A stretch of 64,000 nt of DNA from Candidatus Gerdarchaeota archaeon (lineage in GTDB: Archaea; Asgardarchaeota; Heimdallarchaeia; JABLTI01). The notes below the pieces were generated by a model. The model searched no databases, had not been told where the DNA came from, and worked only from the letters and a program-made list of their open reading frames with translations. Both the position numbers and the translations under genes were made by a program. Location of the stretch: the NCBI GenBank assembly GCA_016840945.1, contig JAEORJ010000093.1:1-64000 (forward strand), in the 5' to 3' direction. Positions 61,101-64,000 of this stretch are shown piece after piece (the stretch's first letter is position 1; every line of letters starts with the position of its first letter).

Positions 61101-64000
61101 TGGCGATGAAGTGAATACTTACTTTACAGATCCAACTGATACAGACACTGATAATGATTCATTAAGTGATCAAGAAGAGGTAACAATTGGCTTAGATGGT
61201 TATATTACTAATCCATTGAATAATGATACCGACTCAGATGGACTATTAGATGGCGATGAAGGAACATATTCATGTGATCCTACTGATCCCGATACTGACA
61301 ATGATGGTCTATCCGATGGCGATGAAGTTAACACTTACTCAACTGATCCAACAGATACTGATTCTGATAATGATACATTAGATGATAATGAGGAAGTAAC
61401 CCTAGGAGTAGACGGTTATATTACCAATCCATTAAATAACGACACAGATTCAGATGGGTTGTTAGATGGTGAAGAAGCATCATACTTGTGTGATCCAACT
61501 GACTCAGACTCTGATAATGACGGCTTAAGTGATGGTGATGAAGTAAATATCTATGGTACCAATCCAAATTCAACAGATAGTGATGGAGATACGATATCTG
61601 ATGATGAAGAAGTTGTATTGGGTGTGGATGGCTACATCACAAATCCATTAAGTAATGATACCGATTCAGACACACTTCTTGATGCATATGAAATCAATAC
61701 TAGCTTAACAGATCCCACTGATAGTGATTCCGACGATGACGGACTCTCTGATGGTGATGAAGTTAATGTTTACTTTACAAACCCCAATTCTGCTGATAGC
61801 GATTCAGATACAATAACTGACGATGAGGAAGTTGTTCTAGGTGTAGATGGTTATATTACCAATCCAAATTCCAATGATACTGACTCCGATGGATTATTAG
61901 ATGCTTATGAAATATATACAAGCTTGACTGATCCTACTGATAATGATACTGATAATGACTTGATGCCCGATGCTTGGGAAGTTGCTAATGGAACGGATCC
62001 AAATATCGATGATGCAAGTGATGATGATGATACTGACGGATTAACAAATCTACAAGAATATAATCTTGGCACAGATCCACAAGATAATGACACAGATGGT
62101 GACGGTATGCCAGATGGGTGGGAAGATAGCAATTCTTTGAATCCCTTAGTTGATGATTCAACTGCTGATCCTGATTCTGACAATTTGAATAATTTAGGGG
62201 AATATAATAATGGAACCGATCCTAATGAAGCAGATACTGACTCTGATGGCCTTAATGATGGCGAAGAAGTCACTTTAGGTGTAGACGGATACATTACAGA
62301 TCCCACTGATTCAGACAGTGATGATGATGGATTGAACGATGGAGATGAATATTCAAACTCTACAGATCCTAATGACAATGATTCTGATAATGATACTATT
62401 TTTGATGGTGAAGAAGTTGTTGCAGGTGTGGATGGTTATATCACTGACCCATTAGATCCTGACACTGATAATGATGGATTAGAAGATGGTTATGAAGTAA
62501 ATACCAGCTTAACTGATCCAACAGATATTGATACAGATAATGATAATATGAACGATAAATGGGAGGTCGATAATGGCACTAATCCTCTTGTTAATGATGC
62601 TGCTGTTGATGCTGACTCAGATGGTTTATCCAACATCCAAGAATACACAATAGGTACAGATCCACAAGATAATGACACAGACAATGATGGAATGCCTGAT
62701 GGTTGGGAATTTAGTAATAGTCTTAATCCATTAGCTGATGATTCCACAAATGACCCTGATTCAGATAATCTCAATAACCTAGGAGAATACAATAATGGAA
62801 CTAATCCTAATGTTGCTGATACAGACACAGATGGCATCAATGATGGGGAAGAAGTGGTCCTAGGAGCAGATGGCTATATAACTGATCCTTTGGATTCTGA
62901 TAGTGACGATGATGGGTTATCAGATGGTTATGAAACTGGTACCAGCAACACTAATCCAAATTCAAGTGATACGGATTCTGATTTGATGCCTGATTTATGG
63001 GAAGTAAACAATGGCACAGATCCTAATGTTAATGATGCCGCAGATGATGATGACTCTGATGGTTTAACAAATTATGAAGAATATACTTTAGGCACAGATC
63101 CATTAGATTCAGACTCTGACAATGATGGTATGCCTGATAAGTGGGAGGTTGACAATAGCTTAAATCCATTAGTAGATGATTCCACTAATGATCCTGATTC
63201 TGACAACCTAAATAATCTAGGCGAATACACATATGGAACAGATCCAAATGTTGCTGACACTGACAGTGATGGAATCGACGATGGTGAGGAAGTTGTTGTT
63301 GGTGTAGATGGTTGGATTACTAACGCTACCAATGCCGATACCGATGGTGACGGAATGGAAGATGGCTATGAAGTGACCTTTGGACTCAATCCAACAGCTG
63401 ACGATTCAACATTAGATGATGATTCAGATGGTCTTAGCAATTTAGATGAATTCTTTGGATCAACTGATCCTTTTGACGCCGATACTGATGATGACGGTTT
63501 AGAAGACGGAGAAGAAATTTTAGGTGTCTATATTCCTGATAATATGTATGCTAATGCTACAGGTTATATCCATTGTAATGCTACCAATCCTGATACTGAC
63601 GGTGATGGAATAAATGATTTTGAAGAAGCTTGCTTAGGTGTAGATGGTTATTACACTAACCCCAATGCTGCTGATTCAGATTCAGATGGTCTAGATGACA
63701 ATGCAGAGATTAATACTTATTCAACTGATCCTAACTCCACTGATAGTGATTCAGATACTATTTTGGATGGTGAGGAGGTTGTATTAGGTACTGATGGTTA
63801 TATTACAAATCCGAATAGTAACGACACTGATTCTGATGCTTTATTGGATGCTTATGAGATTAATACGAGCTTGACAGATCCAACTGATAGCGATTCTGAT
63901 GATGATTTAATCCTCGATGGTGAAGAAGTTGTTGCTGGTGTAGATGGTTATATCACTGATCCAAATGACGATGATAGTGATGATGACGGATTAACAGACG
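58117..64000 (+). CDS. Giant secreted calcium-binding repeat protein (FG-GAP/propeller plus thrombospondin type 3 repeats), 3' end beyond window
   Basis: Open frame running off the window, at least 1,961 residues. A signal peptide (residues 1-34, basic start, cleavage near AQG-A) is followed by a beta-propeller of roughly 400 residues with FG-GAP/VCBS-type units (VADINDDGQLELLFGN; IADIDDDSNLEIIFGS). From about residue 443 onward come thrombospondin type 3-like repeats rich in Asp, of the type DTDNDGLSDGDEVNTYSTDP. These bind Ca2+ and stiffen surface stalks. The C-terminal anchor is outside the window. Probably a surface adhesion or S-layer-associated stalk (inference). Confidence 0.85.
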   Translation, partial: MALKGSSRKIIVITLLGFFIISGILLQITPAQGAISVSLNWTYNMSANNYHNTPIAADINQDGYMEILIADDDGTLYCLDYQKNVLWTKDLGTGSDIMSRVTVADIDADKEVEIVFLETATDTVYCLNTTGGTEWTYSSMNGGVTYSGITVADINDDGQLELLFGNDNSRVYCLANNGTLLWEYVNSFSGAITTTPAVADVEDDGEMEVIVGNSGGSTKQLICINHNGTLQWAYNVTGDIYSSPAIADIDDDSNLEIIFGSNDYYIRALEGGTTSASLDWSYNASGAIFGDPAVYDVDGDTYDETIFTTNESATLFILDHNGAVQNSTTLDEGSFGSPTIADLNNDGNYEIIITKSNDGGVGDDSLRIYAANSTLETSYDCGDIDRVGTTIADVDADGVFEILTTNTTGTVFCIDVTGVAASGLAPWHTKHGSLYNTGWMDTDSDLLDDFSEVFYGTTITDADTDNDILTDGEEIITYGTDPTDIDTDNDNLDDYVELFTYSTDPNDADTDDDGMPDGWEVTNSLNPLTDDSTGDGDTDGLNNLGEYTAGTDPNDSDTENDGMPDGWEVTYGLNPLSDDSTGDGDTDNLNNLAEYTAGTDPTDSDSDNDGMPDGWEVTYSLNPLSDDSTGDGDSDNLNNLAEYTAGTDPTDSDSDNDGMPDGWEVTYGLNPLSDDSTGDGDTDSLNNLGEYTAGTDPTDSDTDNDGMPDGWEVTNGLNPLTDDSTGDPDGDSVTNINEYTQNTDPNDNDTDSDGMPDGWEIANGLNPLVDDSANDDDSDNLDNIGEYTAGTDPQNNDTDTDGLLDGDEINTYSTDPLDSDSDDDGLTDGEEIAAGTDPNDTDSDDDGLSDYDEINTYSTDPNDSDSDDDTLSDQEEVTIGVDGYITDPNNNDTDSDGLLDGAEMTYSTDPTDSDSDNDGISDGDEVYTYTTDPNDSDSDNDTISDGEEIVAGVDGYITNPLNNDTDSDGLLDAYEINTSLTDPTDSDTDNDGLSDGDEVNTYFTDPTDTDTDNDSLSDQEEVTIGLDGYITNPLNNDTDSDGLLDGDEGTYSCDPTDPDTDNDGLSDGDEVNTYSTDPTDTDSDNDTLDDNEEVTLGVDGYITNPLNNDTDSDGLLDGEEASYLCDPTDSDSDNDGLSDGDEVNIYGTNPNSTDSDGDTISDDEEVVLGVDGYITNPLSNDTDSDTLLDAYEINTSLTDPTDSDSDDDGLSDGDEVNVYFTNPNSADSDSDTITDDEEVVLGVDGYITNPNSNDTDSDGLLDAYEIYTSLTDPTDNDTDNDLMPDAWEVANGTDPNIDDASDDDDTDGLTNLQEYNLGTDPQDNDTDGDGMPDGWEDSNSLNPLVDDSTADPDSDNLNNLGEYNNGTDPNEADTDSDGLNDGEEVTLGVDGYITDPTDSDSDDDGLNDGDEYSNSTDPNDNDSDNDTIFDGEEVVAGVDGYITDPLDPDTDNDGLEDGYEVNTSLTDPTDIDTDNDNMNDKWEVDNGTNPLVNDAAVDADSDGLSNIQEYTIGTDPQDNDTDNDGMPDGWEFSNSLNPLADDSTNDPDSDNLNNLGEYNNGTNPNVADTDTDGINDGEEVVLGADGYITDPLDSDSDDDGLSDGYETGTSNTNPNSSDTDSDLMPDLWEVNNGTDPNVNDAADDDDSDGLTNYEEYTLGTDPLDSDSDNDGMPDKWEVDNSLNPLVDDSTNDPDSDNLNNLGEYTYGTDPNVADTDSDGIDDGEEVVVGVDGWITNATNADTDGDGMEDGYEVTFGLNPTADDSTLDDDSDGLSNLDEFFGSTDPFDADTDDDGLEDGEEILGVYIPDNMYANATGYIHCNATNPDTDGDGINDFEEACLGVDGYYTNPNAADSDSDGLDDNAEINTYSTDPNSTDSDSDTILDGEEVVLGTDGYITNPNSNDTDSDALLDAYEINTSLTDPTDSDSDDDLILDGEEVVAGVDGYITDPNDDDSDDDGLTD
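59659..60522 (+). repeat. Six tandem 144-base repeats inside the giant protein gene
   Basis: The codon ATG of the M-P-D-G-W-E motif recurs at 59659, 59803, 59947, 60091, 60235 and 60379, exactly every 144 bases, so the unit is 48 residues. Codons vary between copies where the residues are the same, indicating protein-level constraint rather than fresh DNA duplication. After 60522 the units become shorter, 22-23 residues. Confidence 0.85.

Noticed and set aside
60114..63332. Serine/proline-rich minus-strand open frames (60114-60335, 60323-60565, 61905-62378, 62490-62840, 63072-63332)
   Set aside because: They are mirror readings of the Asp-rich TSP3 repeats on the plus strand, have biased composition and no start signals.
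59437..64000. Regularly spaced direct repeats that could suggest a CRISPR array
   Set aside because: The repeats are in frame, vary at synonymous sites, and encode calcium-binding TSP3 units; no fixed repeat with unique spacers.

Overview
The window is a strongly AT-rich stretch of archaeal chromosome with short intergenic gaps, TATA-type promoters, and Shine-Dalgarno sites of the GGTGA/GGAGG type that often serve TTG or GTG starts. I see no rRNA, tRNA, CRISPR array, insertion sequence or phage module. Two Arf-like small GTPases with an Arf-like N-terminal amphipathic helix, adjacent longin-like proteins, a Cwh43-like protein and a RING-like membrane protein suggest an Asgard archaeon, perhaps Heimdallarchaeia-related. 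That assignment is inference, because no marker gene such as rRNA is present.

Layout. 1-9044: two paralogous membrane-anchored family-5 solute-binding proteins, apparently circularly permuted and sharing a palindromic operator. They flank a sulfotransferase, a zinc-ribbon protein, a Cys-rich protein, a tandem GNAT and a zinc alcohol dehydrogenase. 9183-15255: a HEPN-domain protein with a structured leader, a flavodoxin-like reductase and a heterodimeric ABC exporter. 15267-25797: a mixed set of a GNAT, a TPR protein, an unknown pair partner, a methyltransferase, an alpha/beta hydrolase, an M23-like peptidase, a radical SAM enzyme, a Cwh43-like membrane protein and an extracellular DJ-1/PfpI protein.

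25925-32206: an amidohydrolase, then a compact minus-strand cluster: Arf-like GTPase B, CARF-like winged-helix regulator, seven-helix membrane protein, longin-like protein, Arf-like GTPase A, and a longin-plus-degenerate-GTPase protein. The last four genes overlap by 4 bases or lie within 10 bases of each other. This is the best candidate for an undescribed system: a membrane-linked GTPase switch with its own regulator.

32367-47313: a mutarotase-like protein, PRC-barrel protein, serine beta-lactamase-family hydrolase, C25-like surface protease, DUF362 ferredoxin, M20 peptidase, TPR proteins, an MgtE/SLC41 transporter, an AbrB-alpha-toroid fusion and a small secreted protein. 47431-57855: a small basic DNA-binding-like protein, a DUF169 protein, an Fpg/Nei-like glycosylase, a second tandem GNAT, a RING-like membrane protein, a VOC protein, an ATC-hydrolase-like protein, an AAC(3)-like acetyltransferase, DUF2804, HEAT-repeat and PLAT-like proteins. 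The secreted-protein gene at 44824 and the DUF169 gene at 47700 share an identical promoter/operator layout. 58117-64000: the 5' part of a giant secreted protein with a beta-propeller followed by about 1,500 residues of calcium-binding thrombospondin type 3 repeats; it runs off the window.

Convergent gene pairs repeatedly share a hairpin that spans the stop codons, apparently two-way terminators.
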